Shown here in pieces: positions 24,769-33,875 of a stretch of 64,000 nucleotides of DNA (position 1 is the stretch's first letter; each line of letters opens with the position of its first letter). A program made the position numbers and the translations under genes. The stretch lies in the NCBI GenBank assembly GCA_020047815.1, contig JAIFNG010000058.1, positions 44,368 to 108,367 on the forward strand, in the 5' to 3' direction. This DNA comes from Anaerolinea sp. Its GTDB lineage: Bacteria; Chloroflexota; Anaerolineae; Anaerolineales; Villigracilaceae. Below the pieces are notes generated by a model. It searched no databases. It was not told where the DNA came from and was given only the letters and a program-made list of their open reading frames with translations.

Positions 24769-25218
24769 TTGTTCCTTGGACATCACTTCACACAATTGAG
24801 AAATGCAAATCACCTGCCTATTCGTTCGGAATGGAAAAACCTGATATCAAGTGGATTATACCTCACACAGGGTTTTGACCAGAATGTAATGATCCTGACA
24901 CCAGGCGCATTTCAAGAGATCTATGCAAGACTTACTGCGTTGAACATAACAGATCCACTGGTCCGGCTGCTCTTGCGCATGTTTCTTAGTACAGCGAACT
25001 ATGTTGAGAGCATTGAAAACGAGACGATCAGTCTCCCGCCGGACCTTTTAGGATATGCACACCTTGAATCAAATGTTGTCGTTGTTGGTCAGGGTGAATA
25101 TTTTGAAGTCTGGTCATCTGACCTGTGGCAGCAGCAGCAATCCGAGATACTTGATTCGGAGGCGAACGCACAACGCTTCTCCGGATTCACAATTTCCACT
25201 GCAGAAAAAACATTCTAA
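24769..25218 (+). CDS. Orphan MraZ-like (SpoVT/AbrB-fold) regulator
   Basis: A 149-residue protein with a TTG start supported by AGGAG (24757-24761). It follows the two-repeat MraZ pattern: MFLGHHFTQLRNANHLPIRS for the family's MF-G-(x)-LD-KGRL-IP start, GFDQNVMILTPGAFQEIYAR, TDPLVRLLLRMFLSTANYVE, and LGYAHLESNVVVVGQGEYFE ending VWSSDLWQQQQ. True MraZ binds its own promoter and heads the dcw (division/cell wall) cluster before rsmH. Here no rsmH, ftsL or mur gene follows, and the conserved KGR and DxxGR turns are altered (NANHL; ENETISLPP). It is therefore a divergent paralogue recruited as a local regulator, 15 bp ahead of a response-regulator gene. Confidence 0.75.
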   Translation: MFLGHHFTQLRNANHLPIRSEWKNLISSGLYLTQGFDQNVMILTPGAFQEIYARLTALNITDPLVRLLLRMFLSTANYVESIENETISLPPDLLGYAHLESNVVVVGQGEYFEVWSSDLWQQQQSEILDSEANAQRFSGFTISTAEKTF

Positions 25219-25233
25219 CAAAAAAAGGTCGCT

Positions 25234-25887
25234 ATGAACAAAATTCGCATCCTCGTTGTTGAAGATCAACATATCGTCCGTGAAGGGATGGTCGCCATCC
25301 TTTCACTGCAACCAGACATGGAAATCGTTGGAGAAGCTGAAAATGGTATTCAAGCGGTGGAACTCGCCCGTAAGACAAAACCGGATGTGATCCTCCTGGA
25401 CATGGTCATGCCTTTGCAGGATGGGCTGACTACCATTCCCAAGCTGAAGGAAATTTCACCCGCCTTTCGCATCCTGGTGCTCTCCAGTTTTGCGCAAAGC
25501 AGCCAGGTATATCAAGCCATAAAAACTGGCGCACTTGGCTATTTGTTAAAAGATACGCCACGTGCTCAACTTTTGCAGGCAATCCGTGAAGTTGCCCGTG
25601 GACAAGCATCCATACAGCCTTCCATTGCGATGAAAGTGATTAGTGATTTTGAAAAACCAAATGCAGGTGGGGATCTGGCTAATGAGCATCTCACTCAACG
25701 GGAAATGGAAACACTCAAGTTGATTGCACGTGGCTTGAGCAACCAGGAAATTGCGCTCGCTATGGTGGTCAATGAACGCACCATCGCGAAATATGTCAGC
25801 AGCATCCTCAATAAACTTCATCTTGCGAACCGGACCCAGGCAGCATTATATGCGTTGCGTGAAGGGTTGGCAGTATCCACCAATTAA
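25234..25887 (+). CDS. NarL/LuxR-type response regulator 2
   Basis: A 217-residue paralogue of the regulator at 23862, with the same lengths and motifs: acid pocket E10-D11, phosphoacceptor D56 in VILLDMVMP, S in LVLSSF, K in YLLKDT, and a LuxR helix-turn-helix (LTQREMETLKLIARGLSNQE). No second histidine kinase lies in the locus, so the 7TM kinase at 21718 may serve both regulators. The receiver loop differs (VMPLQDGLT versus QMPKVNGLA), which leaves room for different partners. It is paired with the MraZ-like gene 15 bp upstream. The ribosome site is aaaaggt, 7 bases ahead of the ATG. Confidence 0.95.
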   Translation: MNKIRILVVEDQHIVREGMVAILSLQPDMEIVGEAENGIQAVELARKTKPDVILLDMVMPLQDGLTTIPKLKEISPAFRILVLSSFAQSSQVYQAIKTGALGYLLKDTPRAQLLQAIREVARGQASIQPSIAMKVISDFEKPNAGGDLANEHLTQREMETLKLIARGLSNQEIALAMVVNERTIAKYVSSILNKLHLANRTQAALYALREGLAVSTN

Positions 25888-25921
25888 TAAGATTTGTCAG
25901 CAGGATAAATGGCATTTTTAC

Positions 25922-25970
25922 ATGGTCAAGATTGACCACCCGAAGGTACTTACAATGGTCAATAGTCCCC
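25922..25970 (+). promoter_or_regulatory. Recurrent element, copies B and C, with inverted repeat
   Basis: TGGTCAAGATTGACCA (25923-25938) is a hairpin-type inverted repeat, and TGGTCAA recurs at 25956-25962, exactly 33 bp (about three helical turns) after the first copy. Copy C continues as ATGGTCA-N5-CCC. The sites lie between response regulator 2 and the ATPase gene at 26048. Such phased, inverted half-sites fit a dimeric NarL-type regulator. Confidence 0.5.
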
Positions 25971-26047
25971 TCGAAAAGATCAAGGTTTATGGCTAACTCA
26001 CAAGAACGATAAATTATAAAATATTGTCAACTACCAGCAGAGGCGCA

Positions 26048-27304
26048 ATGAACAGTTTTGAGTATCAAAAAGCAACCGATTTTGACAGGGCATGGCTCAA
26101 TTTTGAGTTGGATCTGCCGCTTAAGCCTGCGGCAAACGGAAAAGCCAATCCATTTTATATAAATCGTCCGGGAAATCCGATCAATGAATTGATTGACGCG
26201 TTGCTTGCTCCATTCTATCGCCCGCCAAAGTTCTTTTTCTCAGGGCATCGTGGCTGCGGAAAATCCACCGAATTGTTGCACCTGTTGAGTAACACCCAGA
26301 TCCAAAAAAAATACTGGCCGATTAATTTCAGTATCCGCGAAGAAACAGACATTATTGACCTCGATTTTCGTGATGTGCTCCTTGCCATTGGTAGCCGCTT
26401 ATTCCGTGAATACCGAAAAAAGGGCGGTGAACTCCCTGATCAATTACTCAAGGAACTATATGGCTGGAAAGGTAAAGTGGAAAAGCAAATATCCACTATT
26501 TTGGATGGTCGTGTTTCTGATATTGAATTGGGTGCCTCGATCGATGCGTTTTTTGCAAGTGCCGGGTTGAAGATGAAACTTGAACCTGCAACACGCGTTG
26601 AGTTGCGCCAGGTCGTTGAAACTGATATTACTGGTTTGATCGCCATCATCAACCACATCGCAGCCACGATCTACAGCCAGGAACATCGCATCCCACTGAT
26701 TCTGATTGACGATATGGACAAACCTGACCTGGAACGGGCACGTGCAATTTTTCATGACCGGCGTGAGATTATGATGCAGCCCAATTGCGCCATTGTATAT
26801 ACCGTTTCAAGCGCGCTCTTTTACAGCAAGGAATTTGACTCCATCCGCGATCAGGCTCTTTTTCTACCAAACATAAATTTGCATGCTGCCAGTGGTGTCG
26901 ACCATCACCTCCAGGAAGGCTTCCGCACTTTGGAAAAATTTGTCAACGTTCGTATGAACAGCTCATTGATCGATCCGGTTGCTCTTGATGAAGCTGTTGC
27001 CTACAGCGGTGGTGTCTTTCGGGAACTGGCGCGCATTATCCGTACTTCCATTGGGCGTGCAAGGCGGCGAAAAGCTGCAAAGCTCGAATCAGAGGACGTT
27101 GAATGGGCAGCCTCTGAAATTCGTAATGAGTACAGACGTATTTTGGATAAAGAGGACATAAAACTGTTAAAAAAAGTTCAAGAGAACAGAAAACTTGAAT
27201 ATAGTGAACGTCTCATGCCCCTTTTGCAAATACTGGCCATACTTGAATACCGAGATCAGGAAAATTGGTGTGACATCCATCCGGTTTTAAGGAAAATGCT
27301 ATGA
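26048..27304 (+). CDS. P-loop ATPase, STAND/AAA-like
   Basis: A 418-residue protein from ATG 26048 (MNSFEYQKATDF) with AGAGG at 26039-26043; a TTG start at 26024 is also open. Walker A is GHRGCGKST (66-74) and Walker B is LILIDDMDK (217-225), followed by a sensor-1-like IVYTVSSALF and, at about 300-365, a helical lid (YSGGVFRELARIIRTSIGRA). This is the ORC/CDC6- and STAND-like AAA layout, ending in a winged-helix-like segment (about 385-418). No effector domain or repeats are fused to it. Its stop overlaps by 4 bp the 920-residue TPR gene, so ATPase and repeat sensor are separate but coupled. A role as a switch in signalling or defence-type surveillance is inferred. Confidence 0.85.
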   Translation: MNSFEYQKATDFDRAWLNFELDLPLKPAANGKANPFYINRPGNPINELIDALLAPFYRPPKFFFSGHRGCGKSTELLHLLSNTQIQKKYWPINFSIREETDIIDLDFRDVLLAIGSRLFREYRKKGGELPDQLLKELYGWKGKVEKQISTILDGRVSDIELGASIDAFFASAGLKMKLEPATRVELRQVVETDITGLIAIINHIAATIYSQEHRIPLILIDDMDKPDLERARAIFHDRREIMMQPNCAIVYTVSSALFYSKEFDSIRDQALFLPNINLHAASGVDHHLQEGFRTLEKFVNVRMNSSLIDPVALDEAVAYSGGVFRELARIIRTSIGRARRRKAAKLESEDVEWAASEIRNEYRRILDKEDIKLLKKVQENRKLEYSERLMPLLQILAILEYRDQENWCDIHPVLRKML

Positions 27305-30063
27305 CAAGCTCTGGTTTACTTCAGCAACCGCATGTCAATTCATTTGGTGAACAGATTGAGATCATTTGGGAAGAACTCAAACTTGCCATCCAATGGAATC
27401 GCCCCTCTCTTCTTCTGATTGTTTATAACTCAGATTATGTGCGCGCGGATGCTGAAACTGCCCTCAAGAATTATTTGATCGAACGAGGGCAAAAAATCAT
27501 TCATATTCAGATGGATGAAACGCCGGATGCCAGCTTTATTTCATTGCTGCGGAAATTTCAAACGGCAGAAGGTCATATCTTCTTTATCCATGGGTCAACC
27601 CCTGAACAAAGGGATATGCTTGCAAAGCTTGGCACCCATAAGGATATTTTAACCCGCAAAAAGATCCGCCTTGTGATCTGGCTTACGGCCAAGGGACTTG
27701 CTGATCTTGCGCACAATGCCCCTGATATCTGGGAATGTCGTCAGCATGTTATTGATTTCCAGGACGGTCCCAACTCGGAACATACCCTGCAAGATGCCGT
27801 TGAATCAGCATGGCAAGGTACGGGTGAGTATGCTAATTCGTTCGAAGATACTGAAGAAAAGATCAGTTTCCATGAAGCCATCCTGACCGGTCTGCCTGAA
27901 AAGATGGAATCAACATCTACACGCGCAAAATTACTGCTCACATTAGGAATTCTTAATTGGCGTAATGGTGACTTTGAAAAAGCAGACGAACTATTGCGGG
28001 ATGCAACCCAGGCTGCCGTCCAACTGGAAGACAATTGGTTTGAAGCTGAATGTTTCAATGCCATTGCCCTTGTCAAATTTGCACAAGGTAAAAACGATGA
28101 AGCCATCGAAGCTTATAAACAGGCGATCGAGATCGCCCCTGAGCAGATCTTTGTTTGGAATAACCTCGGCAATTTGTGTTTGAAGATCATGCGCAATGAT
28201 GAAGCAATGCTTGCGTTCCAAAAAACATTAAATCATAACCCCAGGGACCCCATCGCATGGAGTGGACTTGGTACCGTATATTATCGGATCGGCTACGTTG
28301 AGGATTCCATAGCTGCATATCGAAAGGCAATTGAATACGCACCTTTGCTTGCCTATCCGTGGGCCGGACTTGGCGACGCGTATATAACAATTGGTTCTGA
28401 TCCTGAGGCAATTATTGCTTATCAAAAAGCCATTGAATTGAATAAGAATTTTATCGTCCCATGGTTGAGCCTGGCTGGTATTTATCGCCGACAGGGACGC
28501 AATCGCGATGCAATTAAAACATATCAGCGTGCACTGGCGGTGAATCCAAAAAATCATCAGGTCTGGAATGAGCTTGGGTTGGTTTTCCTGAAGGTCAATT
28601 CCTTTGATGATGCCATGCATAGCTTTTTGAAATCAATTGAATTAGACCGCTCCTTTGGCTTTGCATATAGCAACCTGGCACTTGCCTACGCCAATCAAGG
28701 AATGTATCTGGACGCGATCGAAGCCTGTCGAAAAAGTTTGGATGTCTTTACGGAAGATAGTGACAAAATTCCAGTCTGGGATCAGCTTGCCAATTTTTAT
28801 CGGGCCATCAATGATTATGATCGTGCCATGCAAGCCTATCAAACCATTGACAGATTGAAAGGGTCAATTATTCCTCTTCCCGAAGAATCCTCGAGCTTAA
28901 TAACATCACCCGAGCCCGAGCCCCAGCCTGTTGCTCCTGCCTTGCCAGTCGAATCCAGCCTGGAGCTCTCACCCACTCTACAGGACCCAATAGCCAAGGA
29001 TGTGGAGGAGATCCCTGTGCAAGCAGAGATTTCAAAAGAAAGACCAACCACACCAGCATGGATCTTTCAATCTGAAGCAGAGAGCCAGAAAGAATCCATA
29101 TCAACAACCTATTCAGAGAATATTTTCTGGAAAGATGAATTGTTCAGCCTGCCGCTTGAACAAACAACCATAAGTAAAAAAACAAAAGAGGAGCCTATGA
29201 ATACGCAAGAAATGTTAAGCCCAAGTCCCACGCGCCAGGCTGTATCTTCACAGGGCTTTTCAGAGGAATCAACACCAGCAGATCCCTTTGAAAACATTGA
29301 AGAGATCGCTGAAAGCAAGGACCCCGAAGTATGGAATAAAAAAGGAAACATCCATTTCCAAAGAGGGGAGTTCGAAACTGCCATTAGCGCGTACAACAAA
29401 GCCATCGATCTGGATCGTTCCTTTGGCTGGCCATATACCAACCTGGCTCATACCTATCTCAAATTGGGTAAATATGCAGAAGCCATTTTGCTCTATCAAA
29501 AGAGCGCCAGCCTGCTCAAAATGAAAGAAGAAAAAGCAGCAGCCTGGAACAGTCTTGGGAACATCTACCGCCACCTGAACGAATATGAGAACGCGCTCAG
29601 CGCCTATCAAAAAGCGGATGAGATTGATCCGCAAAATGCCGGGCGACATGGCACCATGGACCTTGCAAGTTTGGAACCCAATTCGCGCAGCGCACAAGTT
29701 TGGCTTGAACTTGGAAATCTTTTTTTCAAGTCTGGTGCGTACAAGGAAGCGGCCGATGCATACACCAACACTGTAAAGATAGATCCGTCTTCCGGTTGGG
29801 CTTATAGCAATCTTGCCATGTCGTTGGTTTTTCAGGGTAAACACCAGGAAGCAGTGTCTGTTTATCTGAAGAGCATTGAACTGTTCGACAACGATAAGGA
29901 TAAAGCCGTGACCTGGAATCGTCTGGGTAATGTTTATCGCAAGATGAACGACGAGGATAATGCCCGCAAAGCATACCAAACAGCGGTCAAACTTTCAAAT
30001 GAAAAAATAAATTTGCTCACACGCACACGTTTTAGCTTATTAGGCAACTGTTATGCAAATTAG
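27301..30063 (+). CDS. Giant TPR protein with QWNRPS N-terminal domain
   Basis: 920 residues. Residues about 10-165 repeat the unassigned alpha/beta domain of the protein at 20375 (LAIQWNRPSLLLIVYNSDY ... LVIWLTAKGLADLAHNAPD, then IWECRQHVIDF). About 12 TPR units follow (about 200-520, for example EAIEAYKQAIEIAPEQIFVW). A disordered Pro/Ser/Glu-rich linker (about 525-670, containing TTPAWIFQ) comes next, then two copies of a roughly 100-residue three-TPR cassette (about 675-780 and 795-905). It overlaps the ATPase gene by 4 bp, suggesting a bipartite complex: ATPase plus TPR sensor. The similarity to STAND proteins, where both parts sit on one chain, is an inference from order and overlap. 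It is presumably cytoplasmic; no signal peptide is seen. Confidence 0.85.
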   Translation: MTSSGLLQQPHVNSFGEQIEIIWEELKLAIQWNRPSLLLIVYNSDYVRADAETALKNYLIERGQKIIHIQMDETPDASFISLLRKFQTAEGHIFFIHGSTPEQRDMLAKLGTHKDILTRKKIRLVIWLTAKGLADLAHNAPDIWECRQHVIDFQDGPNSEHTLQDAVESAWQGTGEYANSFEDTEEKISFHEAILTGLPEKMESTSTRAKLLLTLGILNWRNGDFEKADELLRDATQAAVQLEDNWFEAECFNAIALVKFAQGKNDEAIEAYKQAIEIAPEQIFVWNNLGNLCLKIMRNDEAMLAFQKTLNHNPRDPIAWSGLGTVYYRIGYVEDSIAAYRKAIEYAPLLAYPWAGLGDAYITIGSDPEAIIAYQKAIELNKNFIVPWLSLAGIYRRQGRNRDAIKTYQRALAVNPKNHQVWNELGLVFLKVNSFDDAMHSFLKSIELDRSFGFAYSNLALAYANQGMYLDAIEACRKSLDVFTEDSDKIPVWDQLANFYRAINDYDRAMQAYQTIDRLKGSIIPLPEESSSLITSPEPEPQPVAPALPVESSLELSPTLQDPIAKDVEEIPVQAEISKERPTTPAWIFQSEAESQKESISTTYSENIFWKDELFSLPLEQTTISKKTKEEPMNTQEMLSPSPTRQAVSSQGFSEESTPADPFENIEEIAESKDPEVWNKKGNIHFQRGEFETAISAYNKAIDLDRSFGWPYTNLAHTYLKLGKYAEAILLYQKSASLLKMKEEKAAAWNSLGNIYRHLNEYENALSAYQKADEIDPQNAGRHGTMDLASLEPNSRSAQVWLELGNLFFKSGAYKEAADAYTNTVKIDPSSGWAYSNLAMSLVFQGKHQEAVSVYLKSIELFDNDKDKAVTWNRLGNVYRKMNDEDNARKAYQTAVKLSNEKINLLTRTRFSLLGNCYAN

Positions 30064-30097
30064 TCAACAATATCCATATTTTAACTGGAGGTAAAAA

Positions 30098-32293
30098 ATG
30101 TCTGAACTTGAGTTTTGGAAAGATCTTGGCAATATTTTTGATGCCGTATTGAATTACCAAAAGAAGAATGTTGAATTCAACAATCGCTTCATTAATCCAT
30201 GGATTCGGCTTGGGAACATCTTTGAGCGTCAGGATCAAGCTAATGATGCGGTCCAAGCCTACCAGCGTGCAACCGAAATCGATCCGGATACGGCACAAAA
30301 CTGGATTGAATTGGGTGATGCTCAATTTAAAAAGGGAGATTATGATGAGGCAATTGAAGCATACCGCACTGCCGTTATGATAAATCCCGAGGCTGGTTGG
30401 CCGCTCGGCAACCTTGCTCTCAGCATGGTCACACAAGGCAAAATTGAAGAGGCCATTCCTCTTTACAAGAAAAGCATTGACTTGTTGACCGAGGTTAAGG
30501 ATAAGGCCATTTGCTGGAATCGTCTCGGTAATGCCTACCGCAAACTCAATGATTACGAGAATGCCTTTCATGCCTTCCAAAAAGCTGATCAACTCGATGG
30601 AGATAACACGGGCTTCAGTGATAAATTGGATGAGACCCCACCCGGAATATCTGAGGGTGCACCTGAAGTAATTCTTGAACAGGTGGTTGTGAACGAGGCT
30701 TTGGAAGATAATAAAACGGAAATATCAGTGGTTGAGGTTGCAAATGAATCTGTGGAAACATCCTGTCAACCCGAACTAGAACTGGTTGCAGCGCAGGATA
30801 ACCAGGTCGAAACCGCCGACGAGCCCATTGTTCCCGCGCCAGACATTGAATTGATGGTTGCAGAGAGCGTGTTGGAGGAGGATGTTGCTATTCTCTCCAA
30901 TGAATCCAGTCTTGAAGAACCCACAAGCGAAAACACTGTGACAGAGGAGGCATCTCTGGACCTTCCCGGTGAAAAAATCGATGTTATTCAGGTCGTGGAA
31001 GATGTGATCGCAAAAGTTGAACAAGCTTATGCAGAACAAAAAGACTCCATCTCCAATGAAGATCAACCTGCTGAAGAAAATCCCGCTGCAGAAATTGAAA
31101 ACATAAGCACGATCAGCGAGGAAATGGTCCAGGAAGCTGAAGCGGCCATCACAGAGACCCATGAAGAAGTTGTTCCTGAGGTTGAGGTTCCCGTATTGAG
31201 CGAAGAAGTTTCACTTGAAGAAGTTCAATCATCCACTGTTGGCGAAGAAGCTACCATGGAAGTTGAATCGGCGGTTGTTGAACTGAATAAGGAAACCACA
31301 CCTGAAATTGAAACTCCCGTTGCTTGTGAAAGTCAGGAAGAACAGGTCGGTAAGGATGAGCCTCGCCGGGCTCCTGCGTGGCTGGTGATAAAAAACACCG
31401 TGATCGCAGAAGAAAAAGTGTCCGTTGTCGATGCTGAAGCACAACAAGAACTTGCTCAGGTCGAATCTGTAACGACTCTTTCAGATATTTCACAGGAAAC
31501 GGCGATAAGCGAATCGGTTGTAAATATGGAAGTTGTTGAAACATATACAAACCCGCTTGAAATCCAGGTGACGACCGAGCCAAGTCTAAGTGATGATTTG
31601 ATCAGTGAAGAAGCTCCTGTCCAGGTTGAAATCCAGGTGGAGACTCAGGCTGTGGTGGAAGAGCAGGAAGTAATCACCGCTACTGAAGCAAATCCAGTTG
31701 AGGAGTCTGCCGTTTCTGTAGAATCTTTCACAGTTGCATCTGAAGAGCAGGCGACAGAGTCGGCATATGAAGAATATTTGAAGGACGTGGCTGAACCTGT
31801 CGCCCCCCTGACCGATCATGTGGGAGAAATTCAAAGCGAAGCGCCTGTCACAAAAGTCAGTAAAAACGGTGACGTCCGTCTTGCAATGGATACAAAGAAT
31901 GCGAATGTATGGAACGAGTTGGGCAATATTTATTTGAATGCCGGTACATATGACGATGCAATTGCTGCATATAGCAAAGCAATTGAATTGGACCGCCGTT
32001 TTGCCTGGCCTTACAGTAACCTTGCTTTGGCGTATGTGCAAAAGGGACGTTTTGCAGAAGCCATCCTGCTCTATCAGCGTGGTATTGAGTTGTTTGCTTC
32101 AGATAGGGACAAAGCGATTACATGGAACCGTTTGGGCAATGTTTATCGCCGTATCAATGACTATGACAATGCAATTGCTTCATATCAAACTGCTGATGAA
32201 CTTGATCCTGAAAACGCCACACTTTCCCTGCGCTCGAGTTTTGGACTCTTAGGAAACATGTATTCCGATTCAAAACCTGTTTTGGTGGACTAA
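30098..32293 (+). CDS. TPR protein with long acidic disordered middle
   Basis: 731 residues with a good ribosome site (ctggaggt). The N-terminus holds four to five TPRs (about 1-170, including ELGDAQFKKGDYDEAIEAYR). Residues about 175-590 are low-complexity and very rich in Glu, Val, Ser and Thr (for example VEVPVLSEEVSLEEVQSS), with no fold expected; the short motif RRAPAWLVI in the middle echoes TTPAWIFQ of the preceding protein. The C-terminus (about 600-715) carries another three-TPR cassette (ELGNIYLNAGTYDDAIAAYS ... WNRLGNVYRRINDYDNA). The acidic linker would keep two TPR platforms far apart. No catalytic domain is visible. It lies 34 bp after the giant TPR gene. Confidence 0.85.
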   Translation: MSELEFWKDLGNIFDAVLNYQKKNVEFNNRFINPWIRLGNIFERQDQANDAVQAYQRATEIDPDTAQNWIELGDAQFKKGDYDEAIEAYRTAVMINPEAGWPLGNLALSMVTQGKIEEAIPLYKKSIDLLTEVKDKAICWNRLGNAYRKLNDYENAFHAFQKADQLDGDNTGFSDKLDETPPGISEGAPEVILEQVVVNEALEDNKTEISVVEVANESVETSCQPELELVAAQDNQVETADEPIVPAPDIELMVAESVLEEDVAILSNESSLEEPTSENTVTEEASLDLPGEKIDVIQVVEDVIAKVEQAYAEQKDSISNEDQPAEENPAAEIENISTISEEMVQEAEAAITETHEEVVPEVEVPVLSEEVSLEEVQSSTVGEEATMEVESAVVELNKETTPEIETPVACESQEEQVGKDEPRRAPAWLVIKNTVIAEEKVSVVDAEAQQELAQVESVTTLSDISQETAISESVVNMEVVETYTNPLEIQVTTEPSLSDDLISEEAPVQVEIQVETQAVVEEQEVITATEANPVEESAVSVESFTVASEEQATESAYEEYLKDVAEPVAPLTDHVGEIQSEAPVTKVSKNGDVRLAMDTKNANVWNELGNIYLNAGTYDDAIAAYSKAIELDRRFAWPYSNLALAYVQKGRFAEAILLYQRGIELFASDRDKAITWNRLGNVYRRINDYDNAIASYQTADELDPENATLSLRSSFGLLGNMYSDSKPVLVD

Positions 32294-32304
32294 AAGGGCT
32301 TATC

Positions 32305-33834
32305 ATGAATCATGAGTTTTGGAATGAAATTGGTAACCTGTATTTTATGTGCGGTGCGTACGAGCCTGCCATCCATGCCTATTTACGTTCGATCAAATTG
32401 GAGAATACGTTTGGCAGGTCGTACAGCAATCTGGCGTCGGCATATGTTCAAACCGGTAAATATATGGAAGCCATTAAAATTTACCGGCGCGGAATTGAAT
32501 TGCTGTCAGACAAGAAGGAAAAAGCTGCCACATGGAATCGGCTTGGCATTTTATATCGCCAGATCAAGGAATATAATAATGCGCTTGAGGCGTATCAACG
32601 GGCAGACTTGATCATGCCGCAGGAGGATTCTGAAAAGCCGTTGGAAGCACGCACGGAAGTAGGCCTGCCGCTGACGGTTTCTATGCCTGAGATCGACCTT
32701 GATGCGATCCTTGCGAAGGGTAATCCTGCCAATTTACAGTTGCACAGCTCATTATTGGCAGAGATTAATACCGAGCTTGAAATGGCAGAGGCATGTTCTG
32801 AAGATTTAGGGTTCGAAGAAATAATTGCACCGCCTGAGTTTGAGAACAACTTCCAGGTGGAACCCGCCGCTATCGAACCTGTGGTCAGTATGCAAGGGGA
32901 GTGGAAACCTGCCTTTACCGTGGAAGACCTGCCGGTTGAGACCTCCCCTGTGCTTGAAGAACTCGAATCAGTTCCCGCCAAATTGGAAGATTTGGACATC
33001 ATCATCCCCATTGAGCTGCAAAGCGAAATAGTGGTTGACAATACCCAGGTCGAAGCTCCGCCAATTTTGGAAATGCGGTCTGAAACATACAATGTGTCAG
33101 AAGCCGGCAATGGGAATGAATGCATTGACGCTGTGGAGAGTATCACTTTCTTCGAGAGTAGCGGCCAATCTGGATCTTCAGAAACTGTGACCAGTGAAAC
33201 GGGTCTGGAAGCAACGCAATATTCACAGATCGACTATCCCTTGACAGGACTGTCTCCGGAAGAACGTCAATCATTGGAGTTGGAGATCATAAAATACCAA
33301 CAGGCAACCAGCAGGAACCCGCGCAGTTACATCCTTTGGGAAGAACTGGGTGAAGCATATAAATCAGCAGGGCAGTATAAGGATGCGATTTTTGCTTTTC
33401 AAAAAGCGATCTCAATGAATCCTGCAAACACCATGTGTCACTATCGGTTGGGATTGGTCTACGCTGCAGAGAAAAAAGAGCAGGAAGCGATCAGATCTTT
33501 CAAAAAAGTATTGGAACTGGACCCCAGGTCGCCGCAGGCGCATGCTTCGCTGGCAAGCCAATATCGGAAAATGGGCCTTGAGGAAATTGCCCAGGAACAT
33601 ATTGCCAAAGCGCGCGCTATGCAGGTCGAAGGTGAAAGCGATTACAACAACGCCTGTTTGGAAGCGATCTGCGGAAATAACGAACGGGCACTTGAGCTGC
33701 TGGAAGTGGCGCTGCAATCAAAGCAAACATATGTCACTTGGGCACAGAATGACCCGGATTTCTATTCTTTGCACAATGATCAACGCTTTCAAGTGCTTCT
33801 TTCTACCCATGCCGCTGTGGATGGTGATAAATAA
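32305..33834 (+). CDS. TPR-linker-TPR protein
   Basis: 509 residues. It begins directly with a three-TPR cassette (EIGNLYFMCGAYEPAIHAYL ... WNRLGILYRQIKEYNNALEA, about 1-105) that is clearly homologous to the cassettes of the two previous genes. An acidic, disordered linker follows (about 110-315). Then come three or four more TPRs (ELGEAYKSAGQYKDAIFAFQ, RLGLVYAAEKKEQEAIRSFK) and a C-terminal segment (NACLEAICGNNERALELLEV ... WAQNDPDFYSLHNDQRFQVL) typical of the end of some TPR repeat arrays. It follows the previous gene by 11 bp and is the last gene before a terminator. The three TPR genes look like products of cassette duplication. Confidence 0.85.
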   Translation: MNHEFWNEIGNLYFMCGAYEPAIHAYLRSIKLENTFGRSYSNLASAYVQTGKYMEAIKIYRRGIELLSDKKEKAATWNRLGILYRQIKEYNNALEAYQRADLIMPQEDSEKPLEARTEVGLPLTVSMPEIDLDAILAKGNPANLQLHSSLLAEINTELEMAEACSEDLGFEEIIAPPEFENNFQVEPAAIEPVVSMQGEWKPAFTVEDLPVETSPVLEELESVPAKLEDLDIIIPIELQSEIVVDNTQVEAPPILEMRSETYNVSEAGNGNECIDAVESITFFESSGQSGSSETVTSETGLEATQYSQIDYPLTGLSPEERQSLELEIIKYQQATSRNPRSYILWEELGEAYKSAGQYKDAIFAFQKAISMNPANTMCHYRLGLVYAAEKKEQEAIRSFKKVLELDPRSPQAHASLASQYRKMGLEEIAQEHIAKARAMQVEGESDYNNACLEAICGNNERALELLEVALQSKQTYVTWAQNDPDFYSLHNDQRFQVLLSTHAAVDGDK

Positions 33835-33875
33835 TTTGGTGCACTCACGAATATTTAAATATTTGCAGAGTACTC

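Noticed and set aside
29269..29979. 236-codon frame on the minus strand
   Set aside because: Antisense shadow of the TPR gene; repeated TPR codons keep the opposite frame open.
30620..31870. Possible tandem DNA repeat in the Glu/Val-rich linker
   Set aside because: Composition is biased but no fixed repeat unit could be aligned; treated as disordered linker.
30776..32041. Phe/Cys/Leu-rich minus-strand frames
   Set aside because: Antisense of Glu/Val-rich low-complexity coding sequence.
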